DNA of 64,000 nt from Pseudomonas silvicola (GTDB lineage: Bacteria > Pseudomonadota > Gammaproteobacteria > Pseudomonadales > Pseudomonadaceae): contig NZ_CP093280.1 in NCBI RefSeq assembly GCF_026651855.1, positions 908,001 to 972,000 on the forward strand. Direction: 5' to 3'. Below are positions 22,389 to 32,169 of this stretch, one piece after another (positions within the stretch are counted from its first letter, which is position 1; every line of letters begins with the position of its first letter). The notes under the pieces were generated by a model, which did not search any database, was not told the DNA's origin, and saw nothing but the letters and a program-made list of their open reading frames with translations. A program made the translations under genes and the position numbers.

Positions 22389-24439
22389 GTGCTCAAGATT
22401 TCCTGGTTGAACTGGGCACCGAAGAGCTGCCACCCAAGGCCCTGAACACCCTGGGCGAAGCCTTCCTGAGCGGTATCGAGAAAGGCCTGCAGGCTGCCGG
22501 CCTGAACTACACCGCCAAGCGCTACTACGCGGCTCCACGCCGCCTGGCCGTGCTGATCAGCGGCCTGGACACCCAGCAGCCCGACCGCAGCATCAACCTC
22601 GACGGCCCGCCACGCCAGGCGGCCTTCGACGCTGAAGGCAACCCTACCCAGGCAGCCCTGGGCTTTGCCAAGAAGTGCGGCGTGGACCTGGCCGAAATCG
22701 ACCAGAGCGGCCCGAAGCTGCGCTTCAGCCAGCGCATCATCGGCAAGCCGACCGCCAGCCTGCTGCCGACCATCGTCGAAGACTCGCTCAACGACCTGCC
22801 GATTCCCAAGCGCATGCGCTGGGGTGCGCGCAAGGAAGAATTCGTCCGCCCAACCCAGTGGCTGGTGATGCTGCTGGGTGACCAGGTGGTGGATTGCACC
22901 ATCCTGGCCCAGAGAGCCGGCCGCGATTCGCGTGGCCACCGCTTCCACCACCCTGAAGACGTGCGCATCACTTCGCCGGCCAACTACGCCGAAGACCTGC
23001 GCAAGGCTTACGTGCTGGCTGACGGCAACGAGCGTCGCGACATCATCAGCAAGCGCACCGCCGAGCTGGCCATGCAGCAGGAAGGCACCGCCATCGTGCC
23101 GCCGGCCTTGCTGGAAGAGGTTGCCGCGCTGGTGGAGTGGCCAGTGCCGCTGGTGTGCTCTTTCGAAGAGCGCTTCCTGGAAGTGCCGCAGGAAGCCCTG
23201 ATCACCACCATGCAGGACAACCAGAAGTACTTCTGCCTGCTGGATGTGGACGGCAAGCTGTTGCCGCGCTTCATCACCGTGGCCAACGTCGAGAGCAAGG
23301 ACCCGAGCCAGATCGTGCTGGGCAACGAGAAAGTCGTGCGCCCGCGCCTGACCGACGCCGAGTTCTTCTTCAAGCAGGACAAGAAGCAGCCGCTGGAAAG
23401 CTTCAACGAGCGCCTCAAGAACGTGGTGTTCCAGGCTCAGCTGGGCAGCGTCTACGACAAGGCCGTGCGTGTTTCCAGGCTGGCGGCCTACATCGCGCCG
23501 CTGATCGGCGGCGACGCCCAGCGTGCCGCCCGTGCCGGCCTGCTGTCCAAATGCGACCTGGCCACCGAGATGGTCGGCGAGTTCCCGGAGATGCAAGGTG
23601 TCGCCGGTTACTACTACGCGCTCAATGACGGTGAGCCGGACGACGTCGCCCTGGCCCTGAACGAACAATACATGCCACGCGGCGCTGGCGCCGAACTGCC
23701 AACCACCCTGACCGGTGCGGCCGTGGCTATCGCCGACAAGCTGGACACCCTGGTGGGTATCTTCGGCATCGGCATGCTACCCACCGGTAGCAAGGACCCC
23801 TACGCGCTGCGTCGCGCGGCACTGGGTATCCTGCGGATCCTGATCGACAAGCAGCTGGACCTGGACCTGACCACGGCCGTGGCGTTCGCCGTGTCCGCAT
23901 TCGGTGCCAACGTCAAGGCCGCCGGCCTCGCCGAGCAGGTGCTGGACTTCATCTTCGACCGCCTGCGCGCGCGCTACGAAGACGAAGGCACCGACGTCGC
24001 CACCTACCTGTCGGTACGTGCCCTGAAGCCGGGTTCGGCACTGGATTTCGACCAGCGCGTGCAGGCTGTCCAGGCGTTCCGCAAGCTGCCGGAAGCCGCC
24101 GCCCTGGCCGCGGTGAACAAGCGTGTGTCGAACCTGCTGAGCAAGGCTGAAGGCTCGGTTGCCACTACCGTGGAACCCAAGTACTTCGACAACGCCAACG
24201 AGTTCTCGCTGTACTCCGCCATCCAGCAGGCCGACCAGGCTGTGCACCCGATGGCGGCCAACCGTCAGTACCGCGAATCGCTCGCCCGCCTGGCCGCCCT
24301 GCGCGAACCGGTGGATGCGTTTTTCGAGGCCGTGATGGTCAACGCCGAAGACCCCAAGGTCCGTGCCAACCGCTACGCCTTGCTGTCGCGCCTGCGTGGG
24401 TTGTTCCTGGGCGTCGCCGACATCTCGTTGCTGGGGTAA
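22385..24439 (+). CDS. glyS: Glycyl-tRNA synthetase beta subunit
   Basis: A 684-residue partner of GlyQ that binds tRNA. It begins [20 protein letters not shown] and ends in a DALR-type anticodon-binding domain (about residues 575-684). Length is normal. It is translationally coupled to glyQ (ATGA overlap) and followed after 3 bp by gmhB. Confidence 0.97.
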   Translation: MSAQDFLVELGTEELPPKALNTLGEAFLSGIEKGLQAAGLNYTAKRYYAAPRRLAVLISGLDTQQPDRSINLDGPPRQAAFDAEGNPTQAALGFAKKCGVDLAEIDQSGPKLRFSQRIIGKPTASLLPTIVEDSLNDLPIPKRMRWGARKEEFVRPTQWLVMLLGDQVVDCTILAQRAGRDSRGHRFHHPEDVRITSPANYAEDLRKAYVLADGNERRDIISKRTAELAMQQEGTAIVPPALLEEVAALVEWPVPLVCSFEERFLEVPQEALITTMQDNQKYFCLLDVDGKLLPRFITVANVESKDPSQIVLGNEKVVRPRLTDAEFFFKQDKKQPLESFNERLKNVVFQAQLGSVYDKAVRVSRLAAYIAPLIGGDAQRAARAGLLSKCDLATEMVGEFPEMQGVAGYYYALNDGEPDDVALALNEQYMPRGAGAELPTTLTGAAVAIADKLDTLVGIFGIGMLPTGSKDPYALRRAALGILRILIDKQLDLDLTTAVAFAVSAFGANVKAAGLAEQVLDFIFDRLRARYEDEGTDVATYLSVRALKPGSALDFDQRVQAVQAFRKLPEAAALAAVNKRVSNLLSKAEGSVATTVEPKYFDNANEFSLYSAIQQADQAVHPMAANRQYRESLARLAALREPVDAFFEAVMVNAEDPKVRANRYALLSRLRGLFLGVADISLLG

Positions 24440-24442
24440 GCC

Positions 24443-24976
24443 TTGAAGCTGGTGATACTGGACCGCGACGGGGTCATCAATGAAGACTCCGACGCTTACA
24501 TCAAGTCGGTGCAGGAATGGATTCCAATCCCCGGATCCATCGATGCCATCGCGCAGTTGAGCAAGGCCGGCTGGACGGTTGCCGTGGCAACCAACCAGTC
24601 GGGCATCGCTCGCGGTTACTATGACCTGGCTACCCTGGACGCCATGCATGCGCGCTTGCGCACGCTGGTGGCCGAGCAGGGTGGCGAAGTCGGGCTGATC
24701 GTCTATTGTCCCCATGGCCCGGATGCTGGCTGCGACTGTCGCAAGCCACGCCCCGGCATGCTCAAGGCCATCGCGGCTCACTATCAGGCCGACTTGGCCG
24801 GGTTGTGGTTCGTTGGCGATAGTATGGGTGACCTGGAGGCTGCGCTGGCCGTCGACTCTCAGCCTGTTCTGGTGAAAACCGGGAAAGGCCCCAAGACTCT
24901 GGCGAAGGCTTTGCCCGAGGGGACGTTGATTTTCGATGATCTGGCTGCTGTAGCCAGAGCACTTATCCACACCTAG
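24443..24976 (+). CDS. gmhB: D-glycero-beta-D-manno-heptose-1,7-bisphosphate 7-phosphatase
   Basis: A 177-residue HAD-superfamily phosphatase of LPS heptose synthesis. The nucleophile motif LDRDGVIN is at residues 6-13. The structural zinc loop CPHGPDAGCDC lies near residues 92-102. The start appears to be TTG (24443), three bases after the glyS stop, which yields the family N-terminus MKLVILDRDG. A GTG three codons later is the alternative. The tight spacing implies co-transcription with glyQS. Confidence 0.93.
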   Translation: MKLVILDRDGVINEDSDAYIKSVQEWIPIPGSIDAIAQLSKAGWTVAVATNQSGIARGYYDLATLDAMHARLRTLVAEQGGEVGLIVYCPHGPDAGCDCRKPRPGMLKAIAAHYQADLAGLWFVGDSMGDLEAALAVDSQPVLVKTGKGPKTLAKALPEGTLIFDDLAAVARALIHT

Positions 24977-25088
24977 GGCGCCTCTGAATCCTTGAGCCGT
25001 GCCGCGCCACCCCGGTGGCTGGCGCGGTTGGGTCGATTCAGGTGCGCGCTTTCAACAGGCGGGTTCGCCCGCAATGGTACAAGCCGCT

Positions 25089-25862
25089 ATGTCGACACTG
25101 CAGGCGATCAGAATTTTCGTCTTCTACTTGTTGCTGGGCACCAGCTCGCTGCTGTGGTGCACCTTGAGCTTCTTCGTTGCTCCTTTCCTGTCATTCCCGG
25201 CCCGTTACCGTTTCATCAACGTGTACTGGTGCCGTTTTGCGATTCTGCTGACCCGCAGCATTCTCAATATCCAGGTAAAGGTGACGGGTGCCGAAAACGT
25301 GCCGGAGCGCCGTTGCGTGATCGTTTCCAACCACCAGAGCACATGGGAAACCTTTTTCCTCTCTGCCTATTTCCAGCCCTTGAGCCAGGTGCTCAAGCGC
25401 GAACTGCTGTACGTGCCATTCTTCGGCTGGGCGATGGCCATGCTGCGGCCTATCGCCATTGACCGGGAAAACCCCAAGGCAGCCCTGAAGGTCGTGGCCA
25501 GCAAAGGCGACGAGCTGCTCAAGGACAACGTCTGGGTGCTGATTTTCCCGGAAGGCACCCGCGTGCCGTTTGGCAAGATCGGCAAGTTCTCGCGCAGCGG
25601 CGCGGCGCTGGCGGTCAACGCCGAGCTGCCCGTGCTGCCCATCGCCCACAACGCGGGCAAGTTCTGGCCGAAAGAAGGCTGGGGCAAGCGTGCCGGTACC
25701 ATCGAGGTAGTGATCGGTGAACCCATGTACGCCAACGGCACGGGGCCACGGGCAATCGCCGAGCTGAATGACCGGGTCGCGGCCTGGAACGAGCAGACCC
25801 AGCGGGCGCTCGGTTCATTGCCCGAAAACCCTGAAGTGGAAGAGACGCCGGCCATCGGCTGA
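25089..25862 (+). CDS. 1-acyl-sn-glycerol-3-phosphate acyltransferase (PlsC-type)
   Basis: A 257-residue membrane-associated acyltransferase. The start MSTLQAIRIFVFYLLLGTSS begins a hydrophobic anchor. The catalytic motif NHQSTWE (an HX4E form) is near residue 80. The phosphate-binding motif FPEGTRVPFGKIGKF is near residues 154-168. It makes phosphatidic acid. It follows gmhB, a conserved neighbour. Several plsC paralogues are usual in pseudomonads, so no symbol is given. Confidence 0.92.
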   Translation: MSTLQAIRIFVFYLLLGTSSLLWCTLSFFVAPFLSFPARYRFINVYWCRFAILLTRSILNIQVKVTGAENVPERRCVIVSNHQSTWETFFLSAYFQPLSQVLKRELLYVPFFGWAMAMLRPIAIDRENPKAALKVVASKGDELLKDNVWVLIFPEGTRVPFGKIGKFSRSGAALAVNAELPVLPIAHNAGKFWPKEGWGKRAGTIEVVIGEPMYANGTGPRAIAELNDRVAAWNEQTQRALGSLPENPEVEETPAIG

Positions 25863-25986
25863 TCTGTGGATAACTTGTGTACAGTATTTGGATCTTTTTC
25901 CAAAATCGTTCGTAAGTAGTTAATTTAAAAGCTTATTTCTGCACGCTATGGAGTCATGGTAAACGTGCATAAGTTTTTTGAAGCAT

Positions 25987-26017
25987 AAAAAAACCGGCCT
26001 TGATTGCCGGTTTTTTT
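25987..26017. terminator. Bidirectional terminator between the plsC-type gene and the MHS transporter gene
   Basis: The AACCGGC/GCCGGTT stem is flanked by an A run on the left and a T run on the right, so it can act on both strands. The genes on each side converge. The rest of the gap to 26116 holds half of a REP-like unit (CCCTGTGGGACCGGG) and no gene. Confidence 0.9.
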
Positions 26018-26116
26018 ACGCCTGCCAACGGTGCTGCGCCGGGCAGTATTTCAGCGGTCCCCTGTGGGACCGGGGGCCTGCCCGGGACGCCATGAGTTGA
26101 GAGGCATTACCCTCGC

Positions 26117-27739
26117 CTATACGTGATCAAGGTCCACGCCGCGGGTCTCCTTGAGGCACAGCAGGCCGACCACCAGGCTTACCCCAGTCACCAGTACCGG
26201 GTACCAGAGCCCATAGAAGATATCCCCGGTATACACCACCAACGCGAACGATACGGTGGGCAGAAACCCGCCAAACCAGCCATTGCCAATGTGGTAGGGC
26301 AGCGATAGCGACGTGTAGCGGATGCGCGTGGGAAACAGCTCCACCATCACGGCAGCCAGCGGCCCATAGGTCATGGTAGCGATCAGAATCATCGCCACGA
26401 TCAGCAGTACCACCATGGGTTGGTTCACCAGGCTAGGGTCCGCCTTGGCCGGGTAACCCGCGCTTGTGATTGCGGCACGCAGGGCCACCTCGTCATAGCC
26501 GTCGATACGCTTGTCGCCAATGGTCACCACCACCGGGTTGGCCGGATCAGCGCCAGCAGAGGCATAGGGCACACCCGCTTTTACCAGCAAAGTCTTGACC
26601 TTGTCACAAGGGCTGTCGAAACGTGCCTTGCCCACCGGGTCGAACTGGAAGGTGCAGCCGGCCGGGTCGGCCATGACGGTGACCGGCGCCTGACGGCTGG
26701 CCTGGTCGATCTGTGGGTTGGCGTAGTGACTCAGGCCTTTGAACAAGGGGAAGTAGAGCAGGGTAGCCAGCAGCAGGCCGACCATGAGAATAGGCTTGCG
26801 CCCGATACGGTCTGATAGCCAGCCGCAGATCACGAAGAACGGTGCCCCGATGATTACGCTGATGATCAGCAGGCTGTTGGCCTGGGCCGGGTCCATCTTG
26901 AGCATCTGGGTCATGAAGAACAGCACGTAGAACTGCGCGCAGTAAAACGTCACCGCCTGCCCGGCGTTGATGCTGAACAGGGCGATCAGCACGATCTTCA
27001 GGTTCTGCCACGAACCGAACGACTCCTTGATAGGTGATTTGCTGGTTTTGCCCTCGGCCTTCATGCGGGCGAAGGTAGGCGACTCATGCAGGCTCATGCG
27101 AATCCAGGTCGAGACGATCAACAGCACAATCGACAGCAGGAACGGCAGGCGCCAGCCCCAGGTCTCGAAGGCGTCGCCGGTGAGGTAACGACATACCAGC
27201 ACCACCAGCAATGACAACAGCAGCCCCAGGGTGGCCGTGGACTGAATCCAGCCAGTGTGCAGGCCGCGTTTGTCAGCCGGTGCGTGTTCGGCCACGTAAG
27301 TGGCGGCGCCACCGTATTCACCGCCCAGCGCCAGCCCCTGGAGCATACGCAGGCACACCAGCGTAACGGGGGCCGCGATGCCAATGGTGCCGTAAGTCGG
27401 CAGCAGGCCCACCGCGAACGTGGAAAGGCCCATCAGCACAATGGTCATGAGGAAGGTGTACTTGCGGCCGATCATGTCACCCAGGCGGCCGAACACCAAG
27501 GCACCGAAGGGCCGCACCAGGAATCCAGCGGCAAAGGCCATCAGGGCGAAGATGAACGCGGTGGTTTCATTGACCCCGGCAAAGAATTGCTTGCTGATGA
27601 CGGCGGCCAGGGCGCCATAGAGGAAAAAGTCGTACCACTCGAAAACCGTTCCCAGGGATGAGGCAAAGATGATCTTCCGGTCTTCGCTTGCTGTAGTGGG
27701 CGTAACGCCCGCACCCTGTTGCTGGATGTAGTCCGCCAT
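26117..27739 (-). CDS. MFS transporter, metabolite:H+ symporter (MHS) type, with a large extra loop
   Basis: A 540-residue inner-membrane transporter of the ShiA/ProP-like MHS group. The MFS signature GRLGDMIGRKYTF is near residues 84-96 and a second copy (DRIGRKP) near 310. The 12 helices are interrupted by a hydrophilic insertion of about 105 residues (about 335-440) with two cysteines, before helix 9 or 10. Most family members have about 430 residues. The start MADYIQQQGAG is 27 codons into the longest frame. The substrate is unknown; the GMC oxidoreductase upstream on the same strand suggests a linked catabolic role. Confidence 0.88.
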   Translation of the reverse strand: MADYIQQQGAGVTPTTASEDRKIIFASSLGTVFEWYDFFLYGALAAVISKQFFAGVNETTAFIFALMAFAAGFLVRPFGALVFGRLGDMIGRKYTFLMTIVLMGLSTFAVGLLPTYGTIGIAAPVTLVCLRMLQGLALGGEYGGAATYVAEHAPADKRGLHTGWIQSTATLGLLLSLLVVLVCRYLTGDAFETWGWRLPFLLSIVLLIVSTWIRMSLHESPTFARMKAEGKTSKSPIKESFGSWQNLKIVLIALFSINAGQAVTFYCAQFYVLFFMTQMLKMDPAQANSLLIISVIIGAPFFVICGWLSDRIGRKPILMVGLLLATLLYFPLFKGLSHYANPQIDQASRQAPVTVMADPAGCTFQFDPVGKARFDSPCDKVKTLLVKAGVPYASAGADPANPVVVTIGDKRIDGYDEVALRAAITSAGYPAKADPSLVNQPMVVLLIVAMILIATMTYGPLAAVMVELFPTRIRYTSLSLPYHIGNGWFGGFLPTVSFALVVYTGDIFYGLWYPVLVTGVSLVVGLLCLKETRGVDLDHV

Positions 27740-27836
27740 GTGTCTATGTCCTTCAGGCCCTGTGGGCACAGTGATTATTGTTGTTGTCCACTGCCGACGG
27801 CCGCTGACTGCTGCGACCACCGCCGTTCACTGCCCG

Positions 27837-29486
27837 TCAGGTGACGGGCAGCGCCTGTTGCCGATTCTTTTCCGCCAGCCGGGGCGTGCCTTGCAGGATC
27901 ATCTGCGCTGCCTTTTCAGCGATCATCAATGTCGGTGTACAGGTATTGCCCGACACGATCTCGGGCATGATCGAGGCGTCGACTACCCGCAAGCCGTCGA
28001 TACCGTGTACCCGCAAGGTGGCGTCCACCACGTCCTGAGGGCCATTGCCCATCCGGCAGGTACCCACCGGGTGAAATATAGTCGTACCAATGGCACTTGC
28101 AGCCTCATGCAACTGCTCTTCGCTTTCCAGCGCGGCACCGGGCAGGTATTCCTCGGGGCTGAACACACGCAGGGCAGGGGCCTCGACAATTCGTCGGGTC
28201 AGCCGAATGGCCTGGGCGGCTACCCGCAAGTCTTCCGGGTCGCTGAGGTAATTGGGGTCGATGATCGGGGCGTCGTCCGGGTTGGATGAGCGGATATCCA
28301 CACGCCCACGACTTTTGGGGCGCAGGTTGCAGACAGACGCGGTGAACGCCGGGAAGCCATGCAGGGGTTCACCGAAACGCTCCAGCGACAAGGGCTGCAC
28401 GTGGTATTCGAGGTTGGCACTGGGCTGCTGCGGATCAGACTTGATGAACGCCCCCAACTGGCTCGGCGCCATGGCCAGAGGCCCGCTGCGGTCGTACAGG
28501 TAGCGCAGGCCCATGCCCATTTTTCCCCATAAGCTGTTGGCGACCTGGTTGAGGGTACGGGTATTGTTGACCTTGTAGATAAGCCGCAACTGCAAATGGT
28601 CCTGCAAGTTACCGCCCACACCCGGCAATTCATGCAGAACCGTTATCCCCAGGCGCTCCAACAGCGGTCGAGGGCCAATGCCCGACCGCTGCAGGATACC
28701 GGGCGAGCCAATGGCGCCGGCGCACAGGACAATTTCCTGGCGGGCTGTGAATAACTCATCGCGCCCTTCACGACGGGCGTGAACAGCCGTGGCTCTGCCG
28801 TTATCCACAACCACGCGGTCCACCTGCACGCCGCTCGACACAGTAAGATTCGGACGCTTCAGAACTGGGCGCAGAAACGCCTTGGCCGAATTCCAGCGGA
28901 TGCCGGAGCGCTGATTGACCTGAAAGTATCCACAGCCCTGATTATCCCCAGTATTGAAGTCATCCACGCTCTCGATACCACATTGGGACGCGGCACTGCG
29001 AAACGCATCCAGGATCGGCCAACGGTAGCGCTGCAGCTCCACGCGCCACTCGCCTTTGCCGCCATGGACTGCGGAATCGCCGGCATAGTGGTTCTCACTC
29101 TGGCGGAACAGCGGCAACACGTCTTTCCAGCCCCAGCCTGAATTGCCCTGAGCCGCCCAGCCGTCGTAATCGGCGGCCTGCCCGCGCATGTAGATCATGC
29201 CATTGATGGACGAACAGCCACCCAGCACCTTGCCCCGCGGGTAACTCAGCGAGCGGCCTTTGAGGCCGGGTTGCGCTTCGGTCTTGAAGCACCAGTCGGT
29301 GCGCGGGTTACCAATGCAGAACAGGTAGCCCACGGGAATGTGAATCCAGGGGTAGTTGTCCTGGCCGCCGGCTTCAAGCAGCAGAACCGAGACATCGGGG
29401 TTGGCAGAAAGTCGATTGGCCAGCAGGCAACCTGCGGGGCCGGCACCGACTATCACGTAGTCGAATGTGCGTGGAGCTGATGGCAT
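27837..29486 (-). CDS. GMC-family FAD oxidoreductase (choline/alcohol dehydrogenase type)
   Basis: A 549-residue flavoprotein. The N-terminal ADP-binding fold is VIVGAGPAGCLLANRLSA (about residues 11-28). The GMC signatures GGCSSINGMIYMRG (about 84-97) and a C-terminal HPVGTCRMG followed by SGNTCTPTLMIAEKAA (catalytic His and Asn region) are present. The start is MPSAPRTFDYVI at 29486. Such enzymes oxidise alcohols, and annotation as choline dehydrogenase is common but not established by sequence. It is paired with the MHS transporter and divergent from a LysR gene. Confidence 0.9.
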   Translation of the reverse strand: MPSAPRTFDYVIVGAGPAGCLLANRLSANPDVSVLLLEAGGQDNYPWIHIPVGYLFCIGNPRTDWCFKTEAQPGLKGRSLSYPRGKVLGGCSSINGMIYMRGQAADYDGWAAQGNSGWGWKDVLPLFRQSENHYAGDSAVHGGKGEWRVELQRYRWPILDAFRSAASQCGIESVDDFNTGDNQGCGYFQVNQRSGIRWNSAKAFLRPVLKRPNLTVSSGVQVDRVVVDNGRATAVHARREGRDELFTARQEIVLCAGAIGSPGILQRSGIGPRPLLERLGITVLHELPGVGGNLQDHLQLRLIYKVNNTRTLNQVANSLWGKMGMGLRYLYDRSGPLAMAPSQLGAFIKSDPQQPSANLEYHVQPLSLERFGEPLHGFPAFTASVCNLRPKSRGRVDIRSSNPDDAPIIDPNYLSDPEDLRVAAQAIRLTRRIVEAPALRVFSPEEYLPGAALESEEQLHEAASAIGTTIFHPVGTCRMGNGPQDVVDATLRVHGIDGLRVVDASIMPEIVSGNTCTPTLMIAEKAAQMILQGTPRLAEKNRQQALPVT

Positions 29487-29622
29487 GGGGAACCTCGCGC
29501 CGTTTTTTTCTTCTTGTCTTACCTCATGGTATTGATTAGCTTCGAGATGAAAACACCCGTTTTCGCCCACCGGCTGTGCGTTTTTGAACAATAGGTGTTT
29601 GACCTGTTTACAAGGACCCTCA

Positions 29623-30510
29623 ATGTTCGACTGGAACGACCTGCGCTTTTTCCTCGAACTGCATCGCAGCGGGCGCCTGCTCACCGCCGCCAAGCGGCTC
29701 AACACCACCCACAGCACGGTGGCGCGTCATATCGAGTCCATCGAGCACAGCTTGGGTAACGCGCTGTTCGTGCAGCACGCACAGGGTTACGAATTGACGC
29801 CGGCAGGCCAGGCGTTGCTCAAGCATGCCGAGGCCATGGAGAACGTGGCGCTGTTAGCGCAAGAGGAAATGACCCAACCCATGATGCCGCTGGGCAAGAT
29901 TCGCCTCGGGGTCACCGAGGGGATCGGCATCATGTTCCTGACCTCGCGGCTGGGCGGCTTGTTCGCGCGCTACCCGGGGCTGGAAGTAGAACTGGTGGCG
30001 GTGCCGCGCTTCGTCAGCATCCTCAACCGCGAGGCGGAGATCAGTATCCACCTCGACCGGCCTGCTGCCGACCTGTTGATAACCCGCAAGCTCACCGATT
30101 ACCGTCTGGCCCTTTATGCAAGCCCTGCGTATCTGCAACGCTCACCGGTGCTGAACGGCCGCGATGACCTGGCCGCTCATGCGTGGATCGGTTATGTGGA
30201 CGACCTGTTGTTCAGCCAGGAACTGCTGTTCTTGAACAGCTTTTGCAGAACCCCCAACGTGGTGTTTCGCAGCACCAGCGTGATCGCCCAGCAGCAGGCG
30301 GCCAAGGCCGGGCTGGGCATCGCCGTGCTCCCCAATTACATGGCCGCCGACGACCCCGATCTGGTCAGGCTACTCCCCGGGGAAACCATCCAGCGCAGCT
30401 ACTGGATGAGTACCCGCCGCGAGCTGCACAAGTCAGTGCGGTTGCGCGTGGTATGGGACTATCTGTTGCAGGTGTGCATGGATGAGCAAGGCCGCCTGCT
30501 TCGACCGTGA
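29623..30510 (+). CDS. LysR-type regulator divergent from the GMC oxidoreductase
   Basis: A 295-residue LysR protein starting MFDWNDLRFFLELHRSG. The HTH is TAAKRLNTTHSTVARHIESIE (part of residues 21-42). The 136-bp gap to the GMC gene would hold the shared operator. It probably controls the GMC-MHS pair; the inducer is unknown. An in-frame ATG 39 bp upstream is less likely. Confidence 0.88.
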   Translation: MFDWNDLRFFLELHRSGRLLTAAKRLNTTHSTVARHIESIEHSLGNALFVQHAQGYELTPAGQALLKHAEAMENVALLAQEEMTQPMMPLGKIRLGVTEGIGIMFLTSRLGGLFARYPGLEVELVAVPRFVSILNREAEISIHLDRPAADLLITRKLTDYRLALYASPAYLQRSPVLNGRDDLAAHAWIGYVDDLLFSQELLFLNSFCRTPNVVFRSTSVIAQQQAAKAGLGIAVLPNYMAADDPDLVRLLPGETIQRSYWMSTRRELHKSVRLRVVWDYLLQVCMDEQGRLLRP

Positions 30511-30513
30511 TGC

Positions 30514-31113
30514 CTACTGGAATACGCGGAACACACCCAACGAAAAAGACAGCAGGCCCAGCGCCAGCAGAACGATGCCAGGGGCGGCATCGAGCAGGCG
30601 GCGAACCCGGCGGTACCGGTCCAGGCGGCGTGACAACAGGCTGTAGGCTATGAGGATGGAAATGTCGATGGCGGCCCAGATCAGAATCAGCACCATGGCC
30701 TGCACAGTAAATGGCTCGTGGGGCGAGATGAAGCCGGGCAGGAAGGCCAGGAAAAACAAAATGTCCTTGGGGTTGGAAAGCCCGACCCCCATGGTTTTCC
30801 AGAAACCGTAACGGCCACTCCCCGACTGGGCTGACTCGGACGAAGCGTTCACCAGCGCATTGCCCCCCAGCCATGCCAGGTAGACGCCCCCCAGGATCTG
30901 CCCCCAATTGAGTACGGCGGCGTTGATGTGCAACGTGGTGTAGATAGCCACCAGTGCACAGATCAACAACACCTGCGCCGAAACCACGCCGCCAGCGATG
31001 GTCCATGCCGGCCAGGCTCGGCGCGCGTCGGCAACCACCATGGCCACGATCGGCCCTGGCGAAGCGATCAATAACAATACGGCCAAGGCAAAGGAGAGAT
31101 AGGTTGTGCTCAT
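30514..31113 (-). CDS. LysE/RhtB-family amino acid exporter
   Basis: A 199-residue inner-membrane protein with about six hydrophobic segments. The N-terminus MSTTYLSFALAVLLLIASPGPIVAM carries the family's SPGP element. It overlaps the upstream oxygenase gene by 4 bp, so the two are translationally coupled. The family exports amino acids and derivatives, which suggests export of the oxygenase product or its amino acid substrate (inference). Confidence 0.9.
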   Translation of the reverse strand: MSTTYLSFALAVLLLIASPGPIVAMVVADARRAWPAWTIAGGVVSAQVLLICALVAIYTTLHINAAVLNWGQILGGVYLAWLGGNALVNASSESAQSGSGRYGFWKTMGVGLSNPKDILFFLAFLPGFISPHEPFTVQAMVLILIWAAIDISILIAYSLLSRRLDRYRRVRRLLDAAPGIVLLALGLLSFSLGVFRVFQ

Positions 31114-32027
31114 AGTTCAGCTACCAGGTCATAGACACGCTGGTTCTTGCCCAGCATTTCGGTGTAATAGTGCTGCCCGGTGATGGCGAAGGTGCGCTGA
31201 ATCCAGCGGTCGCTGCCGTCGAGCAGGGCGGTGAAGGGGCTGCGCGCGTGGGCCGTCTTGCGGTTGTCGATGACCAGCAGGTCGCCAGTGGATAACTTCA
31301 CTGGTTGTTTGACCGCCCACGCAATGTTGTTGAGATGGTTCAGCCTGGCCTGGGCTTCGGGCGCGGGCGCGACCATGAACTGAGGGTCGAAACGGAAGTA
31401 GGGCGAATCGGGGTCGCCGTACAGTACCGACTGATGCTTGTTGATATCCAACCGGCAATTCTTGGAGGTGGCGCTATAGTCCGAGAGGAAGTTGTACTTC
31501 TGGTTAAAGAAGTAAGCCACGTCATCGTTGGACAAGTGTTCGAGCATGGCGTCGATGGACGTCACGTAGGTAATTGCCTCACCCAGGGGGTCTTGGCGCA
31601 GGCACAGAAGCAGCAAGTAATCGGGTAACACCGCGTGAAAGGCGTTCTCGGTGTGCAGGTCCAGTTCGGTGTCGTAGCTGTCCGAGCTTGCTGCCTTGGA
31701 CTGGGCCTGGTGGGGAAAGAAATTGTTGATGATGGCGCCATTGGACTCCTGTGGATATCCAATGGCCTGGCCCAGCAACGCGGTTGCTTGCAGGAGACAC
31801 TTTTCGCTGGCATCGTCTGGTTTGGCAAGCGCTTCGCGGCTGGTAGGGGTGGCAGGGATGTGGCCGATTGGCAGGCCTTGCAAGTGCAGGAAACCGGACC
31901 TGTTGCCGAAGATTCTGAAGTGCAGGATTTGCGCGATCTGTTCCTGACTCAATCCCCCACTGTTTATGCTCGCGGCCAGCAGCTCATCAATGTTGGTGTT
32001 TGGCATGTCTTCGTTCTCTTGATCCAT
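31110..32027 (-). CDS. Fe(II)/2-oxoglutarate oxygenase, clavaminate-synthase-like (amino acid hydroxylase type)
   Basis: A 305-residue TauD/clavaminate-synthase-like protein. The iron triad is His125-x-Glu127 (DLHTENAFH) and His260 (DNRKTAHAR). An arginine for 2-oxoglutarate lies near residue 278 (WIQRTF). HxE in place of HxD, plus the motif DNRKTAHARSPF, are features of the VioC/AsnO/lysine-hydroxylase group acting on free amino acids. It is coupled to a LysE-type exporter. Substrate unknown. An AAGGAGGTGA sequence lies 12 bases before the chosen ATG, which is somewhat long. Confidence 0.85.
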   Translation of the reverse strand: MDQENEDMPNTNIDELLAASINSGGLSQEQIAQILHFRIFGNRSGFLHLQGLPIGHIPATPTSREALAKPDDASEKCLLQATALLGQAIGYPQESNGAIINNFFPHQAQSKAASSDSYDTELDLHTENAFHAVLPDYLLLLCLRQDPLGEAITYVTSIDAMLEHLSNDDVAYFFNQKYNFLSDYSATSKNCRLDINKHQSVLYGDPDSPYFRFDPQFMVAPAPEAQARLNHLNNIAWAVKQPVKLSTGDLLVIDNRKTAHARSPFTALLDGSDRWIQRTFAITGQHYYTEMLGKNQRVYDLVAEL

Positions 32028-32169
32028 TGGCAGTCCAGGTCACCTCCTTTCTCCTGAAGTGGGTGGGGCATACCTTGGAGCAGATCAGAGTATGGGTACG
32101 GGCATAACGTTGAAAAACGGATAAAGTGTTCGGGTTGCATGAGCAAAAATCATGGTTAAGGAAAGTGTC

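Noticed and set aside
26058-26090. REP unit after the bidirectional terminator
   Set aside because: Only one arm (CCCTGTGGGACCGGG) is convincing; mentioned with the terminator rather than listed.
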